Numbered from the stretch's first letter, positions 1 to 5,693 are shown. The stretch: 6,900 bases of DNA from Chloroflexota bacterium (GCA_021777365.1 JAJYDP010000268.1:1-6900); one strand, 5' to 3'. The notes: generated by a model from the sequence alone, not told the origin. Translations and numbers: made by a program.

Positions 1-131
1 GGCTCGGGCGGTGCGGGCGGATCGAGGTCGATGACCTCGGCGCCGAGCGCGCTGGCGTCGACCGCCGGAGGCCGGGCATGCTGCGCCGAACGACGCAAGG
101 CCAGTCGAGGTCGCGGCAGCTGTCCGGTCAC
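1..131 (-). CDS. N-terminal fragment of an unrecognised protein, truncated by the window edge
   Basis: A GTG at 131-129 opens a frame that stays open for 43 codons and leaves the window at position 1. The GTG shares four bases (GTGA) with the TGA stop (130-128) of the small membrane protein upstream, a classic translational-coupling junction, and this overlap is the reason for choosing the start. The first 20 or so residues are basic and proline-rich. After them comes a more protein-like stretch with VDASALG and VIDLDPP, and codons mostly end in G or C. There is no signal peptide or membrane segment in the visible part, so a cytoplasmic N-terminus is likely. Too little is present to assign a family. 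It would be cotranscribed with the preceding small membrane gene. Confidence 0.5.
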   Translation of the reverse strand, partial: MTGQLPRPRLALRRSAQHARPPAVDASALGAEVIDLDPPAPPE

Positions 132-298
132 AGGACCGGGAACGCAGCAGGCCGGAGCGGCTGGAGGACCGAGCCGACCTGGTGCAGGATGCCGGGCGGC
201 GGCGGCGCGGTCACGAGCGCCCAGATGAGCGCCAGGAGGAGGAAGAGGCAGGCGAGGATGAGGACCCCGAGCAGCTGTCGTCGAAACCCAGCGAACAG
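128..298 (-). CDS. Small single-helix membrane protein, 56 aa, probable CTG start
   Basis: The frame encodes 56 residues and ends at TGA 130-128. After a short basic start (FRRQ, residues 5-8) comes a strongly hydrophobic helix at about residues 9-29 (LLGVLILACLFLLLALIW), then TAPPPPG and an amphipathic tail. By the positive-inside rule the N-terminus would be cytoplasmic. The frame is closed upstream by a TGA, and no ATG, GTG or TTG lies between that stop and the helix. CTG at 298-296 is therefore the only reasonable start; it has GAGG seven bases upstream, which supports it. The stop overlaps the GTG of the next gene by four bases. A candidate -10 (TATGCT) lies 26 bases upstream. No family is recognised. 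The hydrophobic helix and G/C-ending codons argue for a real gene, but the CTG start is unusual and unproven. Confidence 0.55.
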   Translation of the reverse strand: MFAGFRRQLLGVLILACLFLLLALIWALVTAPPPPGILHQVGSVLQPLRPAAFPVL

Positions 299-324
299 GG
301 CGCATCCTCGCGGCGAACGGCGTC

Positions 325-330
325 AGCATA
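325..330 (-). promoter_or_regulatory. Candidate -10 element TATGCT upstream of the small membrane gene
   Basis: TATGCT read on the minus strand (330 to 325) matches the sigma-70 -10 consensus at four of six positions and is AT-rich for this region. Transcription would begin near 318, giving a leader of about 20 bases that contains the GAGG site before the CTG start at 298. No good -35 is visible; the bases about 17 upstream read TCTCCG. Its position agrees independently with the proposed start. Confidence 0.35.
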
Positions 331-354
331 CTGCGCGCCGCGCCTATCGGAGAA

Positions 355-376
355 GGGCCGCTCGGCTCCGCGGCCC
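355..376 (-). terminator. Candidate hairpin terminator between B and the small membrane gene
   Basis: GGGCCGC and GCGGCCC form a perfect 7-bp G/C stem with an 8-nt loop. On the minus strand the hairpin is followed by TTCTCC, only a weak U-tract. It lies 74 bases beyond the stop of B and just upstream of the candidate -10 at 325-330, a sensible place to end the D-C-B transcript. The poor U-run means it could instead be a chance G/C stem or a 3' stabiliser. Confidence 0.35.
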
Positions 377-449
377 GTCGCGCCGCGTCCTGCCCTGTCG
401 TCCCGTGCCTGCGCCTCCTCTGCCCGCAGGGCGTCACTGCGAGCATCCG

Positions 450-1295
450 TCAGCTCGGCGAGGGCGACGGGATCGTGAACGGCTCGGAGATGGTGACGGT
501 ACCGGCGGCATCCGACCGGACGTCGACGACGATGTCGGGTCGGGCGTGCTTCATGTGGAAGACGACGTGGCCGGTGTTGGGCAGGATCAGCGAACAGAAG
601 GCGCCCGGCGGACACCAGGGACCGAAGGCGAACTCGATCCAGTCGATGTCGGAGTCGTGTGCGACGACCGCTCGTGCGGCGGTGACGGCGCGATCGCAGG
701 TCAGCGTGATCACGACCGGGACGAGCGAGCCGTCCGGACCGACCTCCCGGGCGTACTGGCCGGTGTCGGGGTCGCAGACAATCGTGGGCGCGGTAGCCGA
801 CGAGGAAGGCGGCGGCGATGCGGTGGCCGCCTCTGTCGCACCGGGAGATGATGACCAGCGGGCACAGGCACCTGGTGCGGGTGCGGGACCATCGCCCGCG
901 AACGTGCCGAGCGCGATGGTGTCCGCCCGGATGAGCAGCATGAGGTAGCCGGCCCGGGTCACGTCCCAGTGGCCGAGGGCCGCTCCGCCTGTCCGCCGCA
1001 CGTCGAGCGACCATGGCAGCGGCGGGACATCGGCCTGCCCCGGAACCAGCTGGTCGCCGCTGCCGCAGAGCACCGACGCGACGAGCGTGCCGCCGATCAG
1101 CACCTCGACCGGCGGTCCGTCCACGTCGTCGACGTACAGGCTCGACCCCGACGGTGACGCCGGTGGCGGCGCGGACCCGGTCGGGATGCCCCGATGCGCC
1201 GCCTGCTGCAGCGTGCCCGCCACGAGGGTGACGACGAAGATGGCCACGAGCACCAGCAGTGTGTCGAGCGTGCGGAAGGAAGGACGATGGCTCAC
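450..1295 (-). CDS. Membrane-anchored extracytoplasmic protein of unknown function (gene B), 281 aa
   Basis: Unrecognised protein in two parts. An N-terminal hydrophobic helix (about residues 12-28, LLVLVAIFVVTLVAG) follows a short basic start. It has no lipobox cysteine, so it is a signal anchor or uncleaved signal. A Pro/Ser linker follows, then a beta-rich domain (about 52-135, with SLYVDDVDGPPVEVLIGG and PPLPWSLDVR). A second Ser/Pro/Ala-rich linker (about 136-170) leads to a C-terminal domain (about 171-275) with cysteines at 174, 200, 228 and 234, the last two in CPPGAFC; it then contains HVVFHMKH and DIVVDVRSD. The protein ends in SPSPS. From memory, similar tandem arrangements occur in hypothetical proteins of GC-rich Chloroflexota; this is not a database result. 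The start is GTG 1295-1293, overlapping the TGA of C by four bases. The frame stays open upstream, but there it lies antisense or out of frame to C and is arginine-rich, so it was not included. Confidence 0.8.
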   Translation of the reverse strand: MSHRPSFRTLDTLLVLVAIFVVTLVAGTLQQAAHRGIPTGSAPPPASPSGSSLYVDDVDGPPVEVLIGGTLVASVLCGSGDQLVPGQADVPPLPWSLDVRRTGGAALGHWDVTRAGYLMLLIRADTIALGTFAGDGPAPAPGACARWSSSPGATEAATASPPPSSSATAPTIVCDPDTGQYAREVGPDGSLVPVVITLTCDRAVTAARAVVAHDSDIDWIEFAFGPWCPPGAFCSLILPNTGHVVFHMKHARPDIVVDVRSDAAGTVTISEPFTIPSPSPS

Positions 1296-2638
1296 GGCTG
1301 CGGGTCCAGCGGGACGGCACTGGCCGGGACGGCGTGCGTGTCCGGATGACCGGGCAGCGGCAGCGACTCGTGCCAGGCGAGCATGCCGTGCTGTGCCTGG
1401 ACCCAGTCGGGTTGTCGCAGGCCGGCCACGACCCTGCCCTCGGCCTCGCCGGGCACCCAGACGATCAGTTCGCTGTCGGCAGCGGCGTCCGGCGTATCGA
1501 ACCAGGCGATCCAGGCGACGAGGTGATCGCCGATCGCGATGTCGGAGGTCGGCCCGGGCTGCCGCACCGGCCCGGAGGGCGCGCCGATCCGCACGGGCGC
1601 TGCGGGGCCTGACGTCCCGCCGCCCGGGGAGGCCATCCAGATCGAGGCGTCGGTGGCGTCGGAGCGCGACCATACGAGCGACTCGGAATCCATCGCGGCA
1701 TGGCTCACCAGCGTCGCAACCTGCATCGGCTGCCCGGCGTCCGAGCGCGCCAGCAGCAGCGACGAGTCGGGCGCGAAGCCATCGTCCGTCTGGCGGTAGA
1801 AGAGGGCTTGCCCCGCAAGCCCCACCTGCACGACGTACCCGGTCGTGCGCATCGAGCGCAGCACGGCATTCGTCGAGAGGGACCGAACCACGAGCGTGCT
1901 CGACGCGCAGCCGTTGGTCCCCGTGTCCATGGCGTAGGCGATCCGGTCGCCAGCGGCCGCGAGCACCGGCGGTTGCGGGCTGGCCGCCTCGCCGATCAGC
2001 GGCAGGTTCGAGTCCGACCCGGAGGCAAGGACGGACAGGATCCCGTTCGTGAGCGAATACGAGACGATCTGCCAGAGCAGTGGCTGGCCTGCATTGGGGT
2101 TGCCGCCCGTCTCGCCGTTCGCAGGCTGCGGGTGCACATACCACGACTCCGCCCAGAGCAGTCGGTCGCCGTCGAGCAGGAGGTCGCTCAGCACGTGCCC
2201 CGGCGGCCGGGTGACGAGCGTGCGGCGTGCCCCGCTTGCGAGCGCGACCTCGGCGAGCGTCACCGGGGGATACGGCTCCGCCGGTGCGTTCTCCGTGTAG
2301 GCACGGTCCCCGCTCAGCGCGAATGTGCCGCTCGGGAGGACCTGCTCGGAGCCCGGCCCGAAGGTGAGCGGCGGCGGCGGAGGCGCGAGCGTCGGCAGTG
2401 CCGGACGCCCACTCGCGGGCGCGCTCGGCGCCGAACTCGCGGTCGGGGCACTCGTGGCGGCGGAGCTCCCGCAGGCCATGCCGGACGAGCACGCTCCCGG
2501 AGACGTCGCTGCAGGCGCAGGCACGGCACTCGGCGTGCCGCTGCCGGTCGCGCCCGGGCTCGAGGTCGCCGCGCAGGCAGCCACGATCAGGGAGGCGGCG
2601 AGCAGTCCCAGGTGTGCGCGCGCTCGCCGCCCGCTCAT
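1292..2638 (-). CDS. Secreted lipoprotein with probable beta-propeller-like ectodomain (gene C), 448 aa
   Basis: The N-terminus is a lipoprotein signal: RRAR, a hydrophobic run (LGLLAASLIVA) and the lipobox V-A-A-C, with Cys22 as the lipidation site. Residues 23-90 are a flexible Ser/Ala/Pro/Thr/Gly linker ending in PPPPP. From about residue 92 to the end, short hydrophobic beta-strand motifs alternate with small-residue turns (FALSGDRAYT, LLLDGDRLLWAE, AAGDRIAYAMD, DHLVAWIAWF). This pattern is typical of TolB/WD-type propellers, but no single repeat family is certain. Residues 223-284 closely resemble residues 243-303 of the upstream lipoprotein (both contain VRSLS or LRSLS after an AYA[MV]D motif), so the two are paralogues. 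The ATG at 2638 has no Shine-Dalgarno site; its first bases overlap the stop of a 30-codon mini-ORF, which suggests coupling. Its own stop overlaps the GTG of B. Ligand and role are unknown. Confidence 0.87.
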   Translation of the reverse strand: MSGRRARAHLGLLAASLIVAACAATSSPGATGSGTPSAVPAPAATSPGACSSGMACGSSAATSAPTASSAPSAPASGRPALPTLAPPPPPLTFGPGSEQVLPSGTFALSGDRAYTENAPAEPYPPVTLAEVALASGARRTLVTRPPGHVLSDLLLDGDRLLWAESWYVHPQPANGETGGNPNAGQPLLWQIVSYSLTNGILSVLASGSDSNLPLIGEAASPQPPVLAAAGDRIAYAMDTGTNGCASSTLVVRSLSTNAVLRSMRTTGYVVQVGLAGQALFYRQTDDGFAPDSSLLLARSDAGQPMQVATLVSHAAMDSESLVWSRSDATDASIWMASPGGGTSGPAAPVRIGAPSGPVRQPGPTSDIAIGDHLVAWIAWFDTPDAAADSELIVWVPGEAEGRVVAGLRQPDWVQAQHGMLAWHESLPLPGHPDTHAVPASAVPLDPQP

Positions 2639-2727
2639 GGGCGCCGCGGCAGGAGGAACCGCGCGGAGGCGTGTGGCGTGGCCACCGTGATCCCGATGCC
2701 AGACCGGGCGTCGCGAGGCATGCTCAT
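2635..2727 (-). CDS. 30-codon mini-ORF bridging lipoproteins D and C (tentative)
   Basis: ATG 2727-2725 opens a 30-residue frame (starts MSMPRDARSG, ends LLPRRP) that closes with TGA 2637-2635. That TGA overlaps the ATG of C by four bases, and its own ATG overlaps the stop of a 13-codon ORF by four bases. Most codons end in G or C. No motif or homologue is recognised. It could be a real peptide, or a reinitiation device that carries ribosomes to C, which lacks a Shine-Dalgarno site. It could also be chance: in GC-rich DNA short frames are common, and CCATGA joins are not rare. Confidence 0.3.
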   Translation of the reverse strand: MSMPRDARSGIGITVATPHASARFLLPRRP

Positions 2728-2765
2728 GGAAGCCGTGCCCGCGCCACGGCCGGCCCGCCGTTCAT
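2724..2765 (-). other. 13-codon mini-ORF starting on the stop of D
   Basis: ATG 2765-2763 overlaps the TGA stop of D (2764-2762) as ATGA. The frame encodes 13 residues (MNGGPAVARARLP) and stops at TGA 2726-2724, which overlaps the ATG of the next mini-ORF. It is too short to judge as a protein. Its interest lies in completing a chain of three 4-nt overlaps that spans the whole gap between D and C. Confidence 0.25.
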
Positions 2766-4168
2766 CGGTTCGCCGCCAGCAGCGCGGCGAGCGGGACGCC
2801 CAGGAGCACGGGCCGCGTGAGCTCAGGGTCGCTGTAGAAGGTCCACGTCACCCAGTCGCCCGTGACCGCCGCGCTGTGCATGACCGCTGGGAGCGGCCCG
2901 TCGAGGATGCGGAGGCCGTCCTGCGCCGACCAGGTCGCGACGCGCTCGTCGTATCCCTCCTCGCTGCAGGTGAGGAGCGCCACCCCCGACGCCGCGCCGA
3001 AGGGGAGGCAGAACGGCGTCGGGTTCCGGTTGAGCGCGACGACGCTGTTCCCGGCGGAGCGCACCACGGTCCCCCAGCCGAGCTGCCATTCGCCCGGGCT
3101 CGTCAGCACGGCGCTGCCGTCGAGGACGACGCTCTCCGGCGCGTAGCGCCAGCTGTGGCCGGGCACCGCGAGCGGCACCTCCCGCGCGAGTCCGGTCGCC
3201 ACCGGGGCGCGCATGACCCGCCAGCGCGTGACCGGTCCGGGCGCCTGCGCGTTGGGCGACTCGACCCAGGCCACCGAGGTCGCGGAGAGGGCGAGCGCGG
3301 TCACCTGCGTCGCCGTGTCGATGACGCGGAGCATGCTTCCCGATGAGAGCGAGCGCAGGACGATGCGTGATCCCGCCGGGTACTGGCTCGTCGGGTGGTC
3401 GACGGCGTAGGCGACGGTGCTTCCGCTCACGGCGACGGGCGGGATCACCGGGTCGTCGCAGGTCACGCCGGCGTTGGGATAGGTGAACTGGCGAGAGGAG
3501 ACACCGGCGTCGAGGGTGCGCCACGCGCCGGCAGGCAGGCCGTCGGACCCGAGGGTCGCCGCGAGCAGCCGCCAGGCGATGGGCCGGCCGCTCAGCGACG
3601 TGCAGGGCGTGCCCATCTGCTCCGGTCGCGGTCCCTGCTGGACCCACGCCAGCACGACGAGCGAGAGGCCGCTGACCAGGGCGGTCGCGAGCGACTCGTA
3701 GGGCTGCAGCATCAACGGCACGTACCGCACCGAGCCGCCCCGGAGATCCACGACCGAGAGGTGACGCAGGCCGTGCAGCCACGGCTCGGCCCCGAGGTAC
3801 ACGTACGGGCCGACGGGCGGTCCGCCCGCCTTCGGCGGGAACTGCCAGTAGGCCGAGCCCGACCGCTCCGATGCCAGCGGGACGGTCACCACGGTTCCGG
3901 ACGGCAGCGTGAGCGCGGCGGTGCCGGGGAGCGGCGGGATGGGTGTGGGTGACGATGTGGCCAGGACGGACGGCGAAGGCGGGAGCGAGGGAGGCGAGGA
4001 GGGCGGGACCGGCGTCGCCGGACTGCTGGCCGCGGGAGAGATGGGCGCCACCGTCGCGGGCGAGGGCGCGTGACTCGATGCCGGCGGACTGCTCGCAGGC
4101 GTCGGCGTCGGTCCCCCGCACCCGACGAGCAGCAGCGTCAGCAACCAGCCCACGAGTCGGCGCGCCAT
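2762..4168 (-). CDS. Secreted lipoprotein, tandem paralogue of C (gene D), 468 aa
   Basis: A short basic start (MARR), a hydrophobic core (LVGWLLTLLLVG) and the lipobox L-V-G-C place Cys17 as the lipidated residue. A Pro/Ser/Thr/Ala linker covers about residues 19-83. The ectodomain (about 84-468) is built of short beta-strand motifs such as GPYVYLG, HLSVVDLRGG, AVSGSTVAYAVD, LALSATSVAWVES and AVTGDWVTWTF, suggesting a beta-propeller-like fold. Cysteines at 189, 237, 387 and 401 could form disulfides outside the cell. Residues 243-303 match residues 223-284 of C in order and spacing. ATG 4168-4166 was chosen because GGAGG stands five bases upstream and the signal peptide begins there; the frame extends further upstream, but that part is not signal-like. 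This is the first gene of the leftward D-C-B group. Probably outer-surface and non-enzymatic: no catalytic motif is visible. Confidence 0.86.
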   Translation of the reverse strand: MARRLVGWLLTLLLVGCGGPTPTPASSPPASSHAPSPATVAPISPAASSPATPVPPSSPPSLPPSPSVLATSSPTPIPPLPGTAALTLPSGTVVTVPLASERSGSAYWQFPPKAGGPPVGPYVYLGAEPWLHGLRHLSVVDLRGGSVRYVPLMLQPYESLATALVSGLSLVVLAWVQQGPRPEQMGTPCTSLSGRPIAWRLLAATLGSDGLPAGAWRTLDAGVSSRQFTYPNAGVTCDDPVIPPVAVSGSTVAYAVDHPTSQYPAGSRIVLRSLSSGSMLRVIDTATQVTALALSATSVAWVESPNAQAPGPVTRWRVMRAPVATGLAREVPLAVPGHSWRYAPESVVLDGSAVLTSPGEWQLGWGTVVRSAGNSVVALNRNPTPFCLPFGAASGVALLTCSEEGYDERVATWSAQDGLRILDGPLPAVMHSAAVTGDWVTWTFYSDPELTRPVLLGVPLAALLAANR

Positions 4169-4187
4169 CGCCACCTCCGACGCGGAA

Positions 4188-4216
4188 AGCATGTGGGCGG
4201 TTCCGGCGAAGATCAA
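4188..4216 (-). promoter_or_regulatory. Candidate promoter for lipoprotein operon D-C-B
   Basis: On the minus strand TTGATC (4216-4211) and CATGCT (4193-4188) are separated by exactly 17 bases. TTGATC matches the -35 consensus at four of six positions (TTGA), and CATGCT keeps the A2 and T6 of the -10. Transcription would start near 4181, leaving a leader of about 13 bases that includes the GGAGG site of D. No other promoter is visible before C or B. Confidence 0.4.
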
Positions 4217-4262
4217 GGGGCGCCGGACGCGCCGCGTCGGGTCTCTTTGGACCGCCCGGCTC

Positions 4263-4291
4263 TTGACGCTCGACGGGAGTGGGGCGAGCGT
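4263..4291 (+). promoter_or_regulatory. Candidate near-leaderless promoter for zinc-site protein F
   Basis: TTGACG (4263-4268) is followed by a 17-base spacer and a weak -10, GAGCGT (4286-4291). Nine bases later comes the ATG of F at 4301, so transcription would start within a few bases of the initiation codon. No Shine-Dalgarno site lies at a usable distance (the nearest GGGAG is over 20 bases away). The promoter of G has the same -35 type, spacer and -10-to-ATG distance, which strengthens an otherwise poor -10. Confidence 0.4.
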
Positions 4292-4300
4292 GGTGTGGCG

Positions 4301-4630
4301 ATGCCAATGCCACGGAAGCCAGGAGCAGGCGTTCACGCGAAACCGCCCGACCTCGATCGAGCGCGGTCCCGGGTCCGAGAGTTGCGGCCCGAGCAGGTGG
4401 CGGCGGGCCACCGCGAACCCTGCGCGATCTGCGGCGAGGAGACGGCGGTCGGCAGCGTCTTCTACTCGGACCGTCGGGTCATCGCGCGCGCCGACGGGGA
4501 TGTCGTCTTCGTCTGCTCGCTCTGTCAGCAGCAGGCGGCCGCTGCGCGGCACGGACGGCCCCTCGACGAAGACGAGGTGCGCCGCATCGTGGACAACGGA
4601 TCGGCCATCGTCCTCGGCTGGCGGCCGTAG
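4301..4630 (+). CDS. Small four-cysteine (zinc-ribbon-like) cytoplasmic protein (gene F), 109 aa
   Basis: The protein has no signal peptide or membrane segment. A basic N-terminal part (residues 1-39, with VRELRPEQVAAGHRE) leads into two CxxC pairs, C41-A-I-C44 and C72-S-L-C75. These are 27 residues apart, with strand-like sequence between them (VGSVFYSDRRVIARADGDVVFVC). This is the layout of a zinc ribbon or other structural zinc site. The C-terminal part (RPLDEDEVRRIVDNGSAIVLGW) looks like a short helix followed by a strand. There is no catalytic motif, so binding to nucleic acid or protein is possible but not shown. ATG 4301 is chosen from the promoter spacing; ATG 4307 in the same frame is an alternative. 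The frame stays open further upstream, but that region is antisense to the D promoter and start. F diverges from D and converges on H. Confidence 0.75.
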   Translation: MPMPRKPGAGVHAKPPDLDRARSRVRELRPEQVAAGHREPCAICGEETAVGSVFYSDRRVIARADGDVVFVCSLCQQQAAAARHGRPLDEDEVRRIVDNGSAIVLGWRP

Positions 4631-4654
4631 CGGGAAGAGCGCCGCATCGTCGGC

Positions 4655-4690
4655 GCCCGCGCCTGTCCCTCGGCGCAGGCCGGGGCGGGC
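4655..4690. terminator. Candidate bidirectional hairpin between convergent F and H
   Basis: GCCCGC (4655-4660) pairs with GCGGGC (4685-4690), and inside it GCCTG (4661-4665) pairs with CAGGC (4676-4680). A 4-nt bulge (4681-4684) lies on one side, and the loop is 10 nt. The structure sits 25 bases after the F stop in the 151-base convergent gap (4631-4781), where a shared terminator is expected. There is no clear U-tract on either side. I saw nothing else in this gap. Confidence 0.3.
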
Positions 4691-4781
4691 CGCTTCCGAT
4701 TCCGGTGCCTGCTCGGGTCGCGGCAGTCGGCCGCCGTCCGGAGGCCGCGCGTGGGCCGGGTACCGTCGTCGCGCCGCGGGT

Positions 4782-5096
4782 TCAGGCAGTCCGCAGTGCC
4801 GGCCGGGCAGTCGCGTCGGCGAGCGCGAGGGCGAGCACGGAAGGCGCCACGATGAGCCCGCCGAACTCCATGCCGAAGAAGCAGACGAAGAGCAGCGCAA
4901 GATCGAGGCCGATCGGGTTCCACGGCGTCAGCCTCGCGACGCCGCGGGCGACGAGCATCACGCCCGCCCAGAAGATGGCGGAGCCGAGGGAGGGCACGGC
5001 GGGGTTCAGCGCGACGACGAGGATGCCACCGCTCAGCAGGGCCCAGGCGAGCCCTCGCGCACTCGCGCTGAGCAGCCGCACCGGCCGGCGCCCCAC
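4782..5096 (-). CDS. Small multi-pass membrane protein (gene H), 104 aa
   Basis: Three hydrophobic segments are visible: about residues 13-31 (ARGLAWALLSGGILVVAL), 37-53 (LGSAIFWAGVMLVARG) and 63-90 (GLDLALLFVCFFGMEFGGLIVAPSV). The second may be followed by a cytoplasmic loop (RGVARLTPWNP). No family is recognised and no transport or catalytic motif is seen. The GTG start at 5096-5094 follows the stop of G by 12 bases, with no Shine-Dalgarno site. The TGA of G is in the same frame: after TGA the next codons are TCA CCC GCC CAG GTG. H is therefore either a separate gene translated by reinitiation after G, or the C-terminal half of a longer membrane protein split by that TGA. Codon use is the same on both sides. 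Confidence 0.72.
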   Translation of the reverse strand: MGRRPVRLLSASARGLAWALLSGGILVVALNPAVPSLGSAIFWAGVMLVARGVARLTPWNPIGLDLALLFVCFFGMEFGGLIVAPSVLALALADATARPALRTA

Positions 5097-5108
5097 CTGG
5101 GCGGGTGA

Positions 5109-5618
5109 TCAGCGGCCGCGGGCCGGCGACCCGAGGACGGTCGGGAGGGCGCGCACCGCGGCAGCCCAGAGGAGGGCGGCCGGCAGGAACAGCCCGATGG
5201 CCGGCAGCACCAGGCCCGCGAGGACGAGCAGCGCCGCGTGAACGGGCAGGAACCAGGCCGCCGCGAGGCCGCCCGTCTGGAGCAGCCGGATCGTCGTCCA
5301 GGCCAGCGTCCACGCCATGCAGGCGCCCATCACCGTGACCACGCCTACGATCGCCGTCCCGAGGGGGGCGCCCGCGGCACGCGGCGACAGCCATGCGCCG
5401 GTGAGCGTGGACACGAGCAGGGCACCGGCGCCGAAGGCCGGCCCGAGCCACGCGGGTCCCTCCACGACGGCGAGGCCGATGAGTTGGGCAAGGACGAGGA
5501 AACCGCGTCCGGCGATGCTCCCGATCGCCAGCATGAGGGCAAGGACCAGCGCCCCCACGCCCACACCGGTGATCGCTCCGATCAGCCGCACGATCCCTTC
5601 GTGCTGCCGTGCATCCAT
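5109..5618 (-). CDS. Multi-pass integral membrane protein (gene G), 169 aa
   Basis: After a short charged N-terminus (MDARQHEGIVR) the protein is almost wholly hydrophobic. Probable membrane segments lie at about residues 13-35, 39-53, 58-75, 86-107 and 118-152, the last perhaps being two helices (ALLVLAGLVLPA and IGLFLPAALLWAAA). Loops are short; the clearest are LSPRAAG and TIRLLQTGG. It ends in a basic tail (VLGSPARGR). There are no conserved charged residues in the helices, so a transporter or enzyme cannot be argued. ATG 5618-5616 is chosen because a good promoter ends nine bases before it. The frame stays open 43 codons further upstream, but that stretch is Ala/Ser/Arg-rich and covers the promoter. 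G is the first gene of a leftward pair with H and diverges from E. Confidence 0.8.
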   Translation of the reverse strand: MDARQHEGIVRLIGAITGVGVGALVLALMLAIGSIAGRGFLVLAQLIGLAVVEGPAWLGPAFGAGALLVSTLTGAWLSPRAAGAPLGTAIVGVVTVMGACMAWTLAWTTIRLLQTGGLAAAWFLPVHAALLVLAGLVLPAIGLFLPAALLWAAAVRALPTVLGSPARGR

Positions 5619-5627
5619 CGCGGCACC

Positions 5628-5656
5628 GTGGTACCTCGCGGAGCAACGGATGTCAA
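5628..5656 (-). promoter_or_regulatory. Promoter of G-H, near-leaderless
   Basis: On the minus strand a perfect -35, TTGACA (5656-5651), is followed by a 17-base spacer and TACCAC (5633-5628), which fits the first two and the fifth positions of TATAAT. The ATG of G lies nine bases after the -10, so transcription should start two to four bases before the start codon. This explains why no Shine-Dalgarno site is present. It is the best promoter match in the window. Confidence 0.55.
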
Positions 5657-5693
5657 CGGTACCGCCGTCTCCCGCCGAACCGCCGGCCTCAGA

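Noticed and set aside
211..1320. Long minus-strand open frame of about 369 codons overlapping B
   Set aside because: It is Arg/His/Gly-rich with no signal or fold-like pattern, and lies out of frame over B, which has an anchor helix and linker-domain structure. It is a high-GC shadow frame.
1296..2492. Upstream extension of the B frame (to 680 codons)
   Set aside because: The extension runs out of frame across C and is Arg/Ala-rich. The GTG overlapping the C stop is followed at once by a proper anchor helix.
1700..3346. Plus-strand open frame of 548 codons
   Set aside because: It is antisense to both C and D and extremely rich in Arg, Gly and Ala. No domain, signal or helix is visible, and C and D have clear lipoprotein starts.
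3965..4010. Purine-rich G/A tract on the plus strand
   Set aside because: It is the complement of the Pro/Ser codons in the D linker. The composition follows from the protein, with no need for a triplex or quadruplex function.
4219..4233. Short inverted repeat GGCGC/GCGCC upstream of D
   Set aside because: A 5-bp G/C stem is expected often by chance at this base composition, and no second copy supports an operator.
4169..4900. Upstream extension of the D frame (to 712 codons)
   Set aside because: It is antisense to F and reads as low-complexity Arg/Pro-rich sequence. The lipoprotein signal and Shine-Dalgarno site fix the start at 4168.
5109..5111. Selenocysteine at the G/H TGA
   Set aside because: No redox motif surrounds the codon, which lies in a linker-like region after a basic tail, and no obvious SECIS-like stem was seen next to it. 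Ordinary termination or a nonsense split is more likely.
4525..5646. Minus-strand 373-codon frame across F, H and G
   Set aside because: Arg-dominated composition, with the membrane proteins G and H in another frame of the same strand.
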